From: Corynebacterium lizhenjunii
GTDB lineage: Bacteria; Actinomycetota; Actinomycetes; Mycobacteriales; Mycobacteriaceae
Reading direction: 5' to 3'
NCBI RefSeq assembly: GCF_011038655.2
Contig: NZ_CP064954.1
Location: forward strand, 434,001 to 498,000
Length of the DNA stretch: 64,000 nucleotides
Part shown: piece after piece, positions 16,013 through 25,097 of the stretch
Layout of the letters: each line of letters opens with the position of its first letter
Numbering within the stretch: the first letter of the stretch is position 1
Position numbers and translations under genes: made by a program
The notes under the pieces: generated by a model
Told to the model about the DNA's origin: nothing
What the model saw: only the letters and a program-made list of their open reading frames with translations
Databases searched by the model: none

Positions 16013-18067
16013 CTAGTCCTCCTGGGGTTCGGTGCTGGTCGCCGGGTTGGCTGGCGCCTGGGCGGTGGCAGTGGCCGGGTTTGTGTGCGCTTGGCTCGTG
16101 GCGGCGAGCAGCTCATCGGTGGCGGCAAAGAAGTGCGTGGTGGAATCACCCGCTGGCCGCAGGGTGGGCTTTTCATTCCGGCCCAGTTCCGGGTGGTCGG
16201 AGCGCGGGGCAAAGCGGTCCCCGGGCAGGAACTCGCGCGGGCTGGGCACCGTGCCGGGCACCTGGTAGAGGCGGGTGGCGGACGACTCGATGGACAGCAC
16301 CGCACCCAGTAGGCCGCGGGTGTATTCGTGGCGCGGGTCCATCAGCAGCTCACGAGTGCGGCCTTGTTCCACTACCTGGCCGGCGTACATGACGGTGATC
16401 TTGTGGGCCAGCTTGGCCACCAGGGCCAAGTCATGGGAGACGAAGACCATGGAAAAGCCCAGCTTCTCGCGCAGTTCATTGAGCAGTGCCACAATCTGGT
16501 GCTGCACGGTCACATCTAGTGCGGTGGTGGGCTCATCGGCAATGAGCAGCCGCGGGTTGCGGGTCAGCGCCATGGCAATGAGCACGCGCTGGCGCTGGCC
16601 GCCGGAGAGCTCATGCGGGTAGGACTTCAGGGTGCGCACAGGGTCCAGGCCGACGAGTTCCATCAGTTCCTCAGCGCTGCGCTGCCCGTTGCGGCGGATG
16701 AGCTGGTTGAGCTGGGTGCGAATCAGCATGGACGGGTTAAGCGAACTCAGGGCGTCCTGGTAGATCATGGCCATCTGGTGGCCGCGCAGGGCGTTGTGCT
16801 GCTCTGGCTTCATCTCCAAAACGTTGGCACCATCGAAGAGGATCTCTCCGGTAATGCGGGCAGTTGGCGGCAACAGGCCCATGATTGCCATGGCAATGAG
16901 CGACTTGCCGCAGCCGGACTCGCCCACCAGACCCATGGTTTCACCCGGGGCCACGGTGAAGCTGACGTTGTCCACGATGTTGACATCACCGTGGGCGGCG
17001 GGGAAGGCGATGGAAAGGTTTTTGACTTCGATCAGTGGGGCTTCGTCGCGGGTGTAGGTCAGGCGGCGGTCCTCGGCGGCCTCGGCATCATGCAGCTCAC
17101 GCAAAGAGACCTCCAGGGCAGCCAGCGCCTCCTCGCGGCTGGTTTGGCCCAGGGTGTTGCGTGAATCCACCGCAGCCTCGTCCTCTGCGACGTTGGGGTT
17201 GGCTTTGATGGTGGGGGACGCGAGGGCATCGGTAAGCCCCTCGGACAAGATGTTGAGGGCCAGCACCGTAAGCAGGATCATCAGGCCGGGGAAGAAGGTG
17301 GGCCACCAGGCGCCACCCAGCAGCAGTTGCTTGCCATCGGCAAGAATGTTGCCCCAAGACGGATCCGGGGCCTTGACACCTGCATTGATGAAGGATAGGG
17401 AAGCCTCCAGCACGATGGCATCGGCAACCAGCACCGTGGCAAAGACCATGATGGGGGCAATGCAGTTGCGCGCGACGTGCTTGGCCAGGATGTGGGGCAC
17501 GGACGCACCCATGACCTTAGTGGCAGCCACGTAATCTTCGCCGAACTGGGCCAGCACATTCGCCCGCACAATGCGGGAGAGCTGCGGGATGTAGAGGAAG
17601 CCGATGGCAAAGACCAACACCGGCAGGCTGGTGCCAAACACGGCCACGAACACGGCCGCCAGCGCGATGCCCGGAAAGGACATCACAATGTCTAGGATGC
17701 GCATGAGGATCTCAGAGACGACCTTGTTGGCCGTCGCCGCGATGGAGCCCAAAATGACAGCCACCGACAGCGCGCCCGCCGTGGCGAAGATGCCGATAAT
17801 CAGGGAAGAACGCGCACCGAAGAGCACGCGGGAGAAGATGTCGCGGCCAATGGCGTCGGTGCCAAAGAAGTGCTCCCCACTGGGCGGCTGCACGGGGGTG
17901 CCCGTCTGCAGCGGATCATAAGCCGTAAGCAGCGGGGCGAAGATGGCCGCTAGGGTAACCAACAGCAGGAAGCCCAAGGCAATCTTGGACAGCACAGGCA
18001 GGTTGCGCAAGCCGGTGAAGCGGGCACCCGCAGAGGCCTCAAGTTTTTCGGTGAGTTTGCGGCGCAT
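16013..18067 (-). CDS. siaG: Sialic acid ABC transporter, fused permease and ATPase
   Basis: 684 residues. Residues about 20-300 are a DppC-type permease: FGTDAIGRDIFSRVLFGARSS, then the EAA-type loop GASVPHILAKHVARN. Residues about 345-620 are an ABC ATPase with GESGCGKS, LSGGQRQR and LLIADEPTTALD. The tail after about 640 is Ala/Thr/Pro-rich low complexity (PATATAQAPANPATS). The fusion fixes permease and ATPase stoichiometry. The ATG overlaps the siaF stop by one base. Confidence 0.88.
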   Translation of the reverse strand: MRRKLTEKLEASAGARFTGLRNLPVLSKIALGFLLLVTLAAIFAPLLTAYDPLQTGTPVQPPSGEHFFGTDAIGRDIFSRVLFGARSSLIIGIFATAGALSVAVILGSIAATANKVVSEILMRILDIVMSFPGIALAAVFVAVFGTSLPVLVFAIGFLYIPQLSRIVRANVLAQFGEDYVAATKVMGASVPHILAKHVARNCIAPIMVFATVLVADAIVLEASLSFINAGVKAPDPSWGNILADGKQLLLGGAWWPTFFPGLMILLTVLALNILSEGLTDALASPTIKANPNVAEDEAAVDSRNTLGQTSREEALAALEVSLRELHDAEAAEDRRLTYTRDEAPLIEVKNLSIAFPAAHGDVNIVDNVSFTVAPGETMGLVGESGCGKSLIAMAIMGLLPPTARITGEILFDGANVLEMKPEQHNALRGHQMAMIYQDALSSLNPSMLIRTQLNQLIRRNGQRSAEELMELVGLDPVRTLKSYPHELSGGQRQRVLIAMALTRNPRLLIADEPTTALDVTVQHQIVALLNELREKLGFSMVFVSHDLALVAKLAHKITVMYAGQVVEQGRTRELLMDPRHEYTRGLLGAVLSIESSATRLYQVPGTVPSPREFLPGDRFAPRSDHPELGRNEKPTLRPAGDSTTHFFAATDELLAATSQAHTNPATATAQAPANPATSTEPQED
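17224..17237 (+). repeat. Degenerate dispersed motif copy
   Basis: GGGCATCGGTAAGC, two mismatches to the 15-mer. Within siaG, between the permease and ATPase parts, it is read as Leu-Thr-Asp-Ala-Leu. Confidence 0.4.
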
Positions 18068-19032
18068 TAGATACTCCTAATTCGCGGGTTGACGAGGATG
18101 TAGAGCATGTCCACGATGATGTTGACGAAGATGAACGCAATGGCCACCGTCAGGGTCACGCCTTGGACCAAGAAGACGTCATTGCGGGTCACGCCGTCCA
18201 GGATGAGCTGGCCCATAGCCTGGATGTTGAAGATGATCTCGATGACCACCGCGCCGCCCATTAGGTAGCCCACGCGCAGGCCCAGCACCGTAATCGGCGT
18301 GATCAGCGCGTTGCGCAGCACGTTGCGGGAGATAACCTCCGCCTTGGGGATGCCCGCGCCAATGGCGGTGCGCACGTAGTCCTTATCCAGCTCCTCCACC
18401 ATGGCGGTGCGCACCACACGGATGAGCGAGCCCGACACCGGCACGGCCAGGGCTACTGCCGGGAGCACAATGTTATTGGCCCACACGCCGGGGTCTTCCG
18501 CAAAGGGCACCCAGCGGGTAACCAACGCGGGGAACACGCCCCAACCACCGGGGATGGTGCCTAGCCACTGGATAAGCAAAATAGCCAACCAGAAAGACGG
18601 AGTTGCCAGGGCGGCGATGGAGACCACGCGAATAACCTGGTCCAACCAGCGGTCACGGAAGAGCGCGGCCAGCACGCCCAACACGAAGGAAATGACCACC
18701 GCGATGGCCAACCCCAGGAAGGTCAGCTGCAAGGTGATGGGGAAGGCGTGACGGACCACGTCAGTGACCGGCGTATTACCGGTGGTGGTGCCCAAATCGC
18801 CCTGGAACATGCCCACCAGGAAGTTGAAGTAGCGCACCAGGAGGGGATCATTGAGCCCGTTAGCTTCCCGGTAAGCCTCCAAGGCTTCCTGGGAGGCGGA
18901 CTCACCCAGGGCTAGGCGCGCCGGGTCTGCGGGGGAGAAAGACATGACGAAGAACACGAGGAACGTCACGCCCAGAATCATCAGCGGCAGCGCCACTAGG
19001 CGGCGGCCGATGAGGCGGAGGAGATTAGACAT
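18067..19032 (-). CDS. siaF: Sialic acid ABC transporter permease (DppB-like)
   Basis: 321 residues from the ATG at 19032 (MSNLLRLIGRRLVALPLMIL). Six membrane segments, with ADPARLALG after the first and the EAA loop GAGIPKAEVISRNVLRNALI. It forms the membrane channel together with the permease half of SiaG. The open frame extends 14 codons upstream, but the internal ATG gives the normal DppB start. Confidence 0.87.
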   Translation of the reverse strand: MSNLLRLIGRRLVALPLMILGVTFLVFFVMSFSPADPARLALGESASQEALEAYREANGLNDPLLVRYFNFLVGMFQGDLGTTTGNTPVTDVVRHAFPITLQLTFLGLAIAVVISFVLGVLAALFRDRWLDQVIRVVSIAALATPSFWLAILLIQWLGTIPGGWGVFPALVTRWVPFAEDPGVWANNIVLPAVALAVPVSGSLIRVVRTAMVEELDKDYVRTAIGAGIPKAEVISRNVLRNALITPITVLGLRVGYLMGGAVVIEIIFNIQAMGQLILDGVTRNDVFLVQGVTLTVAIAFIFVNIIVDMLYILVNPRIRSI

Positions 19033-19129
19033 AAGTGAGCTGTCCTGTCGCAAAAAGGTACACGCGCCCGGCACGGGTGCGGGGCGCGTGAAGGGGTGGT
19101 GTTCCCCGGGGAGGAGCCCCGGGGGTTAC

Positions 19130-20755
19130 TTACTTGGTGGAGGCGACGCCAATAAAGCTCAGGCCGGTCAGGGCGATGGGCTTGAAGTCAACCAGGGTGG
19201 ACTCATCCCACGCGGACGGGGACTTGCGGTGCAGGAGCGGGTAGAGCGGGACGTTTTCAGAGATGACGTCAAACGTCTTGCCCCATGCCTTCTTGCGGTC
19301 CGCGTCGCTTTGAGCGCGGATGGCCTCGTCGAGCAGGGTAGAGATTTCCTTCTGGGCGTCGGCGCCCTTCCAGTGCATGCGGGAGTCGACCCAGGTGTCG
19401 TTGCCGTACCACCAGCGCAGCAGCAGGTCCGGGTCGTTGCCGAATACCGACGGATCACCCGGGGCCACCAGTACGTCATAGGAGTCGTCGGCGCGGTCGA
19501 TGGTCTGGTAGGCCTCCGCGGACTTCTTTTCTTCCATGGTGACCTTGACGCCCAGCGCGGACAGGGACTCCTGGATCAGCGGGGTGCACTTCTTTACCCA
19601 GTCGTGGTCCGTGCACAGCAGGCGGAAGGAGGTCACGCCGGCCTTCTTGAACAGCTCGCGGGCCTTCTCCGGGTCGTAGGCGTAGACGGTGGAGGCCTCC
19701 TGGTACTGCGGGTGGTCCTTCTGCAGGAAGGAGGTGGCCGGGGCGGCCTGGCCCAGCAGGCCGGTCTCGATGACCTTGTTCATGTCAATGCCGTAGAGGA
19801 ATGCCTGGCGGGCTTCCAGCTTGCTAAACGGGCTGGAGTCGGCGTTGTTAAACATGGCGAACAGCAAGCCAAAGCCCTGGATGGATTCCACGGTGCCGGA
19901 GGCCTTGAGTTGGTCGATGGACAGGTAGGGCACCGAGTCGATGGCCTGCGCCGTCTTGGACTGGAAGGCGTTGGTACGCGTGGACGGGTCCGGGATGATC
20001 TGCCAGTTCATGGCGGCGGCGCGGGCCGGCTTGGGGCCGGTGTAGTCCTCGAAACGCTCGAACTTCACGGTCTTGGAGGCGGCGCCGGAGTCGGTCATCT
20101 TGTACGGGCCGGTGCCCACGGGCAGGGCGTCGAAGGCCTTCGGGTCTGCCTCAACGGCGGCCTTGGGCACAATCTTGACGGTGGACAGGCGGTCTGCGAA
20201 CAGGCCGGTGGGGTACTCCAGCTCGAAGGTGACGGTGGTGTCATCCTTGGCCTTGACGGACTTGATAAACGGGATGAAGGCGGCGTAGAGGGACTTGTTT
20301 GCCTCATCCAGCACGCGCTCGAAGGAGAAGACCACGTCTTCAGCGGTGACGGGCTCGCCGTTGTGGAAGACGGCGCCGTCGCGCAGCTTGACGTCCACGG
20401 TGGTGCCGTTCGCAGAGGGGAGCTCCGTGGCCAGTGCGGCGTAGGACTTGCCGGTAGCGGGGTCCATTTCGGTCAGGCCCTCCATGGTGTGCCAGTTGGC
20501 GGCCAGGGTGAGGGCGGCGGTGGTGGTCATTGGGTCGTAGCCGTTGGTGCCCAGCTCGTAGGAGATGGCGGCTTCGATGGTGCCGTCTTCCTTGGCGGAA
20601 CCTGCGCCCTGTGCGGAACCGCCAGAGCTGGAGTCAGCAGAGCTGCTGGACTCATTGCGTGGGGCGCAGGCGCCCAAGGTGGCGGAGAGTCCGGCGGCGG
20701 CGCCGAGGGCACCGGCAATGCGCAGGAAGGAACGGCGGGAGACAGTAGAGGCCAT
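19130..20755 (-). CDS. siaE: Sialic acid ABC transporter substrate-binding lipoprotein
   Basis: 541 residues, a DppA/OppA-type binding protein (SBP family 5). The N-terminus is both twin-arginine (SRRSFLRIAG) and lipoprotein (LGAC lipobox near residue 30), so it is likely exported folded and lipid-anchored. Typical family motifs include YDPMTTTAALTLAANW and KLRDGAVFHNGEPVTAEDVVFSFERV. The start at 20755 has AAAGGA upstream. First gene of siaE-siaF-siaG-siaI-nanA-hydrolases; the ligand is inferred from context. Confidence 0.87.
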   Translation of the reverse strand: MASTVSRRSFLRIAGALGAAAGLSATLGACAPRNESSSSADSSSGGSAQGAGSAKEDGTIEAAISYELGTNGYDPMTTTAALTLAANWHTMEGLTEMDPATGKSYAALATELPSANGTTVDVKLRDGAVFHNGEPVTAEDVVFSFERVLDEANKSLYAAFIPFIKSVKAKDDTTVTFELEYPTGLFADRLSTVKIVPKAAVEADPKAFDALPVGTGPYKMTDSGAASKTVKFERFEDYTGPKPARAAAMNWQIIPDPSTRTNAFQSKTAQAIDSVPYLSIDQLKASGTVESIQGFGLLFAMFNNADSSPFSKLEARQAFLYGIDMNKVIETGLLGQAAPATSFLQKDHPQYQEASTVYAYDPEKARELFKKAGVTSFRLLCTDHDWVKKCTPLIQESLSALGVKVTMEEKKSAEAYQTIDRADDSYDVLVAPGDPSVFGNDPDLLLRWWYGNDTWVDSRMHWKGADAQKEISTLLDEAIRAQSDADRKKAWGKTFDVISENVPLYPLLHRKSPSAWDESTLVDFKPIALTGLSFIGVASTK

Positions 20756-20889
20756 GGGTGGGTCCTTTCGATGACAGGGGAGCCTGCGTGTGCGCGCTGT
20801 GTTGCGGCCTCCTGCCCGGGGCTTAGGCCCCAGAGCCCGGTGGAGCAACTCACACGCGCATTATGCAGTTTGTTATCTCACAGAGAAAG

Positions 20890-20911
20890 ATACATCAGAC
20901 GTCAGACATAT
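20890..20911. promoter_or_regulatory. Candidate NanR operator
   Basis: A 22-bp imperfect palindrome with centre GACGTC and outer arms ATA/TAT; 8 of 11 symmetric pairs match. It is roughly midway between the divergent siaE and nanR genes. GntR/FCD regulators bind palindromes of this size, and the adjacent regulator gene makes it the best candidate. Binding is inferred. Confidence 0.45.
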
Positions 20912-21004
20912 GCTAGGGTTTGGCTAGAGAAAGTCCGAAAACTCACACCAAGAGGGGTAAAAATTCCCCCCGTCGGTGCACCCGCGCCCCCCCTGCGGCA
21001 GGGT

Positions 21005-21056
21005 CGTCCCCGTGGCGCCTGCCGCAAGAGCGTCCCCGTGGCGTCTGCCGCAGGAG
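21005..21056. repeat. 26-bp tandem duplication upstream of nanR
   Basis: Two adjacent units (21005-21030 and 21031-21056) beginning CGTCCCCGTGGCG and differing at two positions, in the leader of nanR. Copy number could change leader length. Confidence 0.8.
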
Positions 21057-21141
21057 CGCATGGGACAGCAGGAGCACAGGACAGCAGGCACACACCTGCA
21101 CGCACGCCAACGAGCTACGAAAAGAGGTTGAACCCGCGAAC

Positions 21142-22071
21142 ATGAAGCGCAAATCTTCGGCCAATCCTTCGGTCTTGGAGGGCATCAAGGGCTATATCCG
21201 CGATAACGGCCTGGGGCCGGGCCAGCCGCTGCCCACGGAGCCGGCTTTTGCGGAGCTGCTGGGGGTCTCGCGTTCCTCGGTGCGCGAGGCCATGCGCGTG
21301 CTGGCCACCCTGGACATCGTGGATATTCGCCATGGCTATGGCACGGTGGTGGGTAACATGTCGCTCGCGCCATTGGTCGACGGCATGCTGCTGCGGCTTA
21401 CGCTCAATCGCGCCGACGGCATAGCGGGGCTCGAAGATATTGTTCAAACCCGCATTGCGCTGGATAAACTATGCGCGCCGGAGCTGGTGGAGCACTTTTC
21501 TACCCACTCCACCGCGGCCCTGCGCCAGATTGTCACCGATATGGCCCGGCGCTTTGCCCAAGGCCAGTCCTTTGGTCCGGAGGATCTCCGCTTTCATCAG
21601 GAGTTGAGTGCGGGCCTGCGCAATCACTTCATCCGCGACCTCATTCTGGCGCTGTGGGAGATCCATGTCCATGGCGTGGAGATGCTGGGCATGGCCACCC
21701 CGGATGACATTGTCAATACCGTCACCGCCCACCGCGAGATGGTTGATGCCCTTGACGCCGGGGACCTGGAGGCCTACCTGACCAGCATTGATGCCCACTT
21801 TGCTCCCATGCGCGCGGCAATTGCCCGCCAGCGTGCTGCGCTAGCTGAGTCTGCCGATGCCCCCTCTGCCGATGCCCCCACTGCCGGTACCGCCCCAACC
21901 GCCACCGGCGCCGCCCCTGCCAGCGTTGGCTCTGCTGCCGCTGGGGCGAGTACGGTCCCGGAAGACCCCGGTAGCCCGCTGCATGCCAACCCTAATCCCA
22001 ACCCTAATCACAGCCCCCATCACAACCCTCACACCACGTCTGTCCAGCCCACCGATTCCACAGAAGGATAA
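21142..22071 (+). CDS. nanR: GntR-family (FCD) regulator of sialic acid genes
   Basis: 309 residues from the ATG at 21142. Residues about 8-75 are a winged helix (GLGPGQPLPTEPAFAELLGVSRSSVREAMRVLATLDIVDIRHGYGTVV). Residues about 85-240 form an all-helical FCD ligand domain (DLRFHQELSAGLRNHF; conserved His in HREMVDALDAGD). The last 65 residues are a disordered Ala/Pro/Asn/His tail (ADAPSADAPTAG, NPNPNPNHSPHHNPH) unlike normal FadR/NanR proteins. Two degenerate copies of the dispersed word encode ADAPSADAP. Likely represses both divergent operons until a sialic acid pathway metabolite binds. Confidence 0.85.
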   Translation: MKRKSSANPSVLEGIKGYIRDNGLGPGQPLPTEPAFAELLGVSRSSVREAMRVLATLDIVDIRHGYGTVVGNMSLAPLVDGMLLRLTLNRADGIAGLEDIVQTRIALDKLCAPELVEHFSTHSTAALRQIVTDMARRFAQGQSFGPEDLRFHQELSAGLRNHFIRDLILALWEIHVHGVEMLGMATPDDIVNTVTAHREMVDALDAGDLEAYLTSIDAHFAPMRAAIARQRAALAESADAPSADAPTAGTAPTATGAAPASVGSAAAGASTVPEDPGSPLHANPNPNPNHSPHHNPHTTSVQPTDSTEG

Positions 22072-22076
22072 CGCCC

Positions 22077-22970
22077 ATGACCTTGCGTTTAGGCATAGAT
22101 GTAGGCGGTACCAAGATTGCCGCCGGCTTAGTTGACTCCAGTGCTCCCACGGAGGTTTTCACCCACCGTCGGGTGGCGACGCCGGAGGAGAATGTGTCCA
22201 GTGTCATCGTCGAGCTCGTGGGGCAGTACCTTGAGGGCGAACGCGGTGGGGAGATTGCCGCTATCGGCATCGGCGCGCCGGGGGTCATTGACCCGGCCAC
22301 CGGAACCGTGCTCAGCGCCGGGAGGACCATGTGGGGCTGGGCGGGCACCGAGCTGGCCGCTGAGGTCAAAGCCGCCTTCCAGCTGCCGGTGGCCGTGCAC
22401 AACGATGTGCGCGTGATGGCCTTGGGGGAGACCGTCTTCGGTGCAGGCCAGGACTTTAACAACGTGCTCTTTGTTAGCTTTGGCACCGGCGTGGGCGGGG
22501 CCATTGTGCGTGACGGCCAGCTGGTGGACTCCCCGCACCACACTGCCGGTGAGCTGCGCACACTGTGGGGCCCGAACCCGGACGGCAAGGCCGCGCAACT
22601 AGAGAACATGGCGTCTGGCTCTTCGATGATGTGGCATTACAAAATCCGCGCAAAGGCCCCGTCGGTAGAGGACTTGCGCGAGGTCATGGAGCGCTACCAC
22701 GAAGGCGATGTGTGGGCGTTTCGTGCGATTGATGACAACATGTATTGCGCCGGGCGCACCCTGGCCGGATTCATCAATGCCATCGACGTTGACGCCGTGA
22801 TTGTGGGCGGTGGCGTGGGCGCGCTGGGCACCCCCGTGCTCGATCCTTTAGAGCGCGGCCTGCGTACGGATTTGATGGATACGCTGCGCAACATCCCCGT
22901 CCTGCCCGCCCGGCTTGGTTCCGATGCCCCCATCGTGGGCGCCGCGCACTACGCCGCCACCGTTCTGTAG
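22077..22970 (+). CDS. nanK: N-acetylmannosamine kinase (ROK family)
   Basis: 297 residues. The ATP-binding motif DVGGTKIAAG is at residues 8-17, with further ROK motifs HNDVRVMALGE and SFGTGVGGAIV. It phosphorylates ManNAc to ManNAc-6-P. The usual ROK zinc motif CxCGxxGCxE is absent: the equivalent stretch reads GPNPDGKAAQLENMASGS, with no Cys. Zinc-free NanKs are known in some bacteria, so activity is still likely. It starts 5 bp after nanR. Glucokinase specificity cannot be excluded by sequence alone, but the neighbours favour NanK. Confidence 0.83.
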   Translation: MTLRLGIDVGGTKIAAGLVDSSAPTEVFTHRRVATPEENVSSVIVELVGQYLEGERGGEIAAIGIGAPGVIDPATGTVLSAGRTMWGWAGTELAAEVKAAFQLPVAVHNDVRVMALGETVFGAGQDFNNVLFVSFGTGVGGAIVRDGQLVDSPHHTAGELRTLWGPNPDGKAAQLENMASGSSMMWHYKIRAKAPSVEDLREVMERYHEGDVWAFRAIDDNMYCAGRTLAGFINAIDVDAVIVGGGVGALGTPVLDPLERGLRTDLMDTLRNIPVLPARLGSDAPIVGAAHYAATVL

Positions 22971-23115
22971 AACGCGCCGCGCTCCCAACCGCGCTCCCAG
23001 CTGCGCTCCGCTCCCAACCGCGCTCCGTTCCCAACTGCACCACGCTTCCGGCCAACCCGCGCGTTAACCCTCTCTTGAAAACACTGCTTACCTCTGATTG
23101 TTGAAAGGCTGTCCC
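22971..23115. repeat. GCTCCCAACCGC short tandem repeats
   Basis: About 65 bp of related CGCTCCCAACCGCGCTCC-type units between nanK and nanE, followed by the nanE ribosome binding site. No gene. Confidence 0.5.
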
Positions 23116-23844
23116 ATGTACTCCCTCCCAGAATTTGCCGCCGCTACCCGGGGCCGGCTGATTGTCTCCGCGCAGGCCCCGGCGGGCCACCCGCTGCGCG
23201 ACACCCATACCATTGCCCACCTGGCGCAGGCGGCGGCATCGGGAGGCGCAGCTGCCATCCGCTGCGGCGGCTACGGTGGGGTGGAAGATATTGCTGCGGT
23301 GGCCGCGGCGGTGCAGGTGCCCGTGATCGGCCTGACTAAGGAGGGGGACACGGGCGTCTACATCACGCCTACGGTGGCATCGGCGCAGGCAGTTGTGGCT
23401 GCCGGGGCGCAGGTAGTGGCCTTTGATGCAACGGCCCGTCCCCGCCCGGACGGCGCGTCCACCGCCGATATGGTGCACGCCATTCACGCCGCGGGCGCGT
23501 TGGCCATGGCGGACATCGCCACCGCTCAAGAGGCCGTTGAGGCCCATGCGGCCGGGGTAGACATTATCTCCACCACGCTGGCGGGCTACACCCCGGACCG
23601 GGCCGCCACTCAAGGCCCCGACCTGGAGCTGCTGGAGCAGGTGCGTGCGCTGGTGCCGGAGGCCTTCCTTATTGGCGAGGGCCGCTTCCACACCCCGCAG
23701 CACCTGGAGCGGGGCTTTGAGCTGGGGGCAGACGCCATCATTATCGGCACCGCTATCACCGACGTTGCCTGGGTGACCCGCCAGTTCGCCGCCCTAGCTC
23801 CCGTCGCTGCCCCAGTTGCAGCCCACAAGCAGCCGGAGGCATAG
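23116..23844 (+). CDS. nanE: N-acetylmannosamine-6-phosphate 2-epimerase
   Basis: 242 residues from the ATG at 23116, with GAAAGG 7 nt upstream. TIM-barrel motifs of the family: GRLIVSAQAPAGHPL, AAAIRCGGYGG, PVIGLTKEG (catalytic Lys), VYITPT, VVAFDATARPRP, ADIATAQEAVEA and IGEGRFHTPQHL, then ADAIIIGTAIT. It converts ManNAc-6-P to GlcNAc-6-P, feeding NagA. Confidence 0.92.
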   Translation: MYSLPEFAAATRGRLIVSAQAPAGHPLRDTHTIAHLAQAAASGGAAAIRCGGYGGVEDIAAVAAAVQVPVIGLTKEGDTGVYITPTVASAQAVVAAGAQVVAFDATARPRPDGASTADMVHAIHAAGALAMADIATAQEAVEAHAAGVDIISTTLAGYTPDRAATQGPDLELLEQVRALVPEAFLIGEGRFHTPQHLERGFELGADAIIIGTAITDVAWVTRQFAALAPVAAPVAAHKQPEA

Positions 23845-23847
23845 GCA

Positions 23848-25080
23848 GTGGGAAACTTGCAGGCAGGTAATGCGACAGGCAATGTAACAGGCAACGTCGC
23901 AGGCTCTGTAATAGGTGACGTACTCACCCCGGCCGGAGTGCTAGAAAGCCAGCGCCTGAGCTGGGATGGCACCGGCCGGATTGTCTCCATTGAGCCGGAG
24001 GCCACCGCAAGCCCGCGCCCGCTGCTGCTGCCGGGACTGGCGGACGTGCACAACCACGGCGGTGCTGGGCATTCCTTTCCCACCTCGGACTTGGAGGGCT
24101 GCCGCGCGGCTGCGCTGCACCACCGCGCGTACGGTACCACCACGTTGCTGACATCGACGGTCTCCGCCCCCGCAGAGGTGCTCTTGCCCCGCCTGGAGCT
24201 GCTGGCGCAGCTGGCCCAGGAGGGCTTGAGTGCCGGCATTCACGCGGAAGGGCCCTTCATTGCCGCGGTGCGCTGCGGGGCGCAAGACCCCAGTGCCATC
24301 GTGGACGGGGACCCGGGGCTGTTTAGGGAGATGATTGCCGCCGCGGGCGGCCACTTGCGCGCGGTGACTTTTGCCCCGGAGACTGCGCACGCCCGCGAGC
24401 TCGTGGACCTGTGCGCGGCCAATGACGTGGTGGTTTCGCTGGGGCATACGGATGCCGACGCCCAGGCCACCACCGCGATTATTGATTACGCAGTGGCTGC
24501 CGGGGCGCGCGTGAGCGCGACGCACCTGTGCAACGCGATGCCCCCGTTGCATCACCGCGCGCCAGGCCCGGTGGCGGCGTTGCTGCGCGCGGCCATGGCG
24601 GGGCGTGCCACCGTGGAGCTGGTAGCTGACGGCGTTCACCTTGATGATGAGCTGGTGGCCTTCGTTGCCGATGCCGCCGGGCCAGATGCCGTTAGCTTCG
24701 TCTCCGATGCGATGGGGGCCGCCGGGCAGGCCGACGGCGCCTATATGCTCGGCGCCTTAGAGGTGGTGGTGGCCCAGGGTGTGGCCCGCCTGCGCACCGC
24801 CGATGGCAGCCCTGGGGCCATTGCCGGAGGCACCTCCCGGGTCATCGACCAGGTACGCCGCCAGGTGCGCGCCGGCTGGGACTTGGGCGCTGCCGTCCGC
24901 GCCGCCACCAGTGGCCACCGTTTGCTGGGTTTGCGCGACCGCGGCGAACTACGCGTGGGCGCGCGTGCCGACGTCGTGGCTACCGACAGCAATCTATACC
25001 CGCTGCGCACCTGGGTGGGCGGCGTGGATTGTACCCCGTCTGACCTGCAGGCTGGGGATCCGGAACGTCGGGGCTCATAG
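23848..25080 (+). CDS. nagA: N-acetylglucosamine-6-phosphate deacetylase
   Basis: 410 residues, amidohydrolase fold. Metal/catalytic motifs: DVHNHGGAGHSFP, HAEGPFI, LGHTDADA, THLCNAMPPLHHR, ADGVHLDDE and the catalytic Asp of VSDAMGAAG. It removes acetate from GlcNAc-6-P. The GTG at 23848 gives an N-terminus of Gly-Asn-Val-Thr-like repeats (GNATGNVTGNVAGS, 12-bp units) that normal NagAs lack; a later start is possible. It lies 3 bp after nanE. Confidence 0.9.
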   Translation: MGNLQAGNATGNVTGNVAGSVIGDVLTPAGVLESQRLSWDGTGRIVSIEPEATASPRPLLLPGLADVHNHGGAGHSFPTSDLEGCRAAALHHRAYGTTTLLTSTVSAPAEVLLPRLELLAQLAQEGLSAGIHAEGPFIAAVRCGAQDPSAIVDGDPGLFREMIAAAGGHLRAVTFAPETAHARELVDLCAANDVVVSLGHTDADAQATTAIIDYAVAAGARVSATHLCNAMPPLHHRAPGPVAALLRAAMAGRATVELVADGVHLDDELVAFVADAAGPDAVSFVSDAMGAAGQADGAYMLGALEVVVAQGVARLRTADGSPGAIAGGTSRVIDQVRRQVRAGWDLGAAVRAATSGHRLLGLRDRGELRVGARADVVATDSNLYPLRTWVGGVDCTPSDLQAGDPERRGS

Positions 25081-25097
25081 GAAGTTAAGGAGTAAAC

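Larger units (their letters stand above)
20756..21141. other. Divergent promoter region of the nan/sia operons
   Basis: 386 bp between siaE and nanR start codons. It holds the 22-bp palindrome at 20890-20911 and, closer to nanR, a 26-bp tandem duplication. No small gene is convincing. Both operons must be expressed from here, so it is the natural control point. Confidence 0.6.

Noticed and set aside
18944..21145. 733-codon plus-strand open frame over siaE
   Set aside because: Antisense shadow of the transporter binding protein; Gly/Arg/Val-rich and crosses the divergent promoter region.
21851..21879. Two CTGCCGATGCCCC words in nanR as full motif copies
   Set aside because: They lack the GCTT end and match only the GCCGATGCCCC half, so I treat them as degenerate relatives and did not count them.
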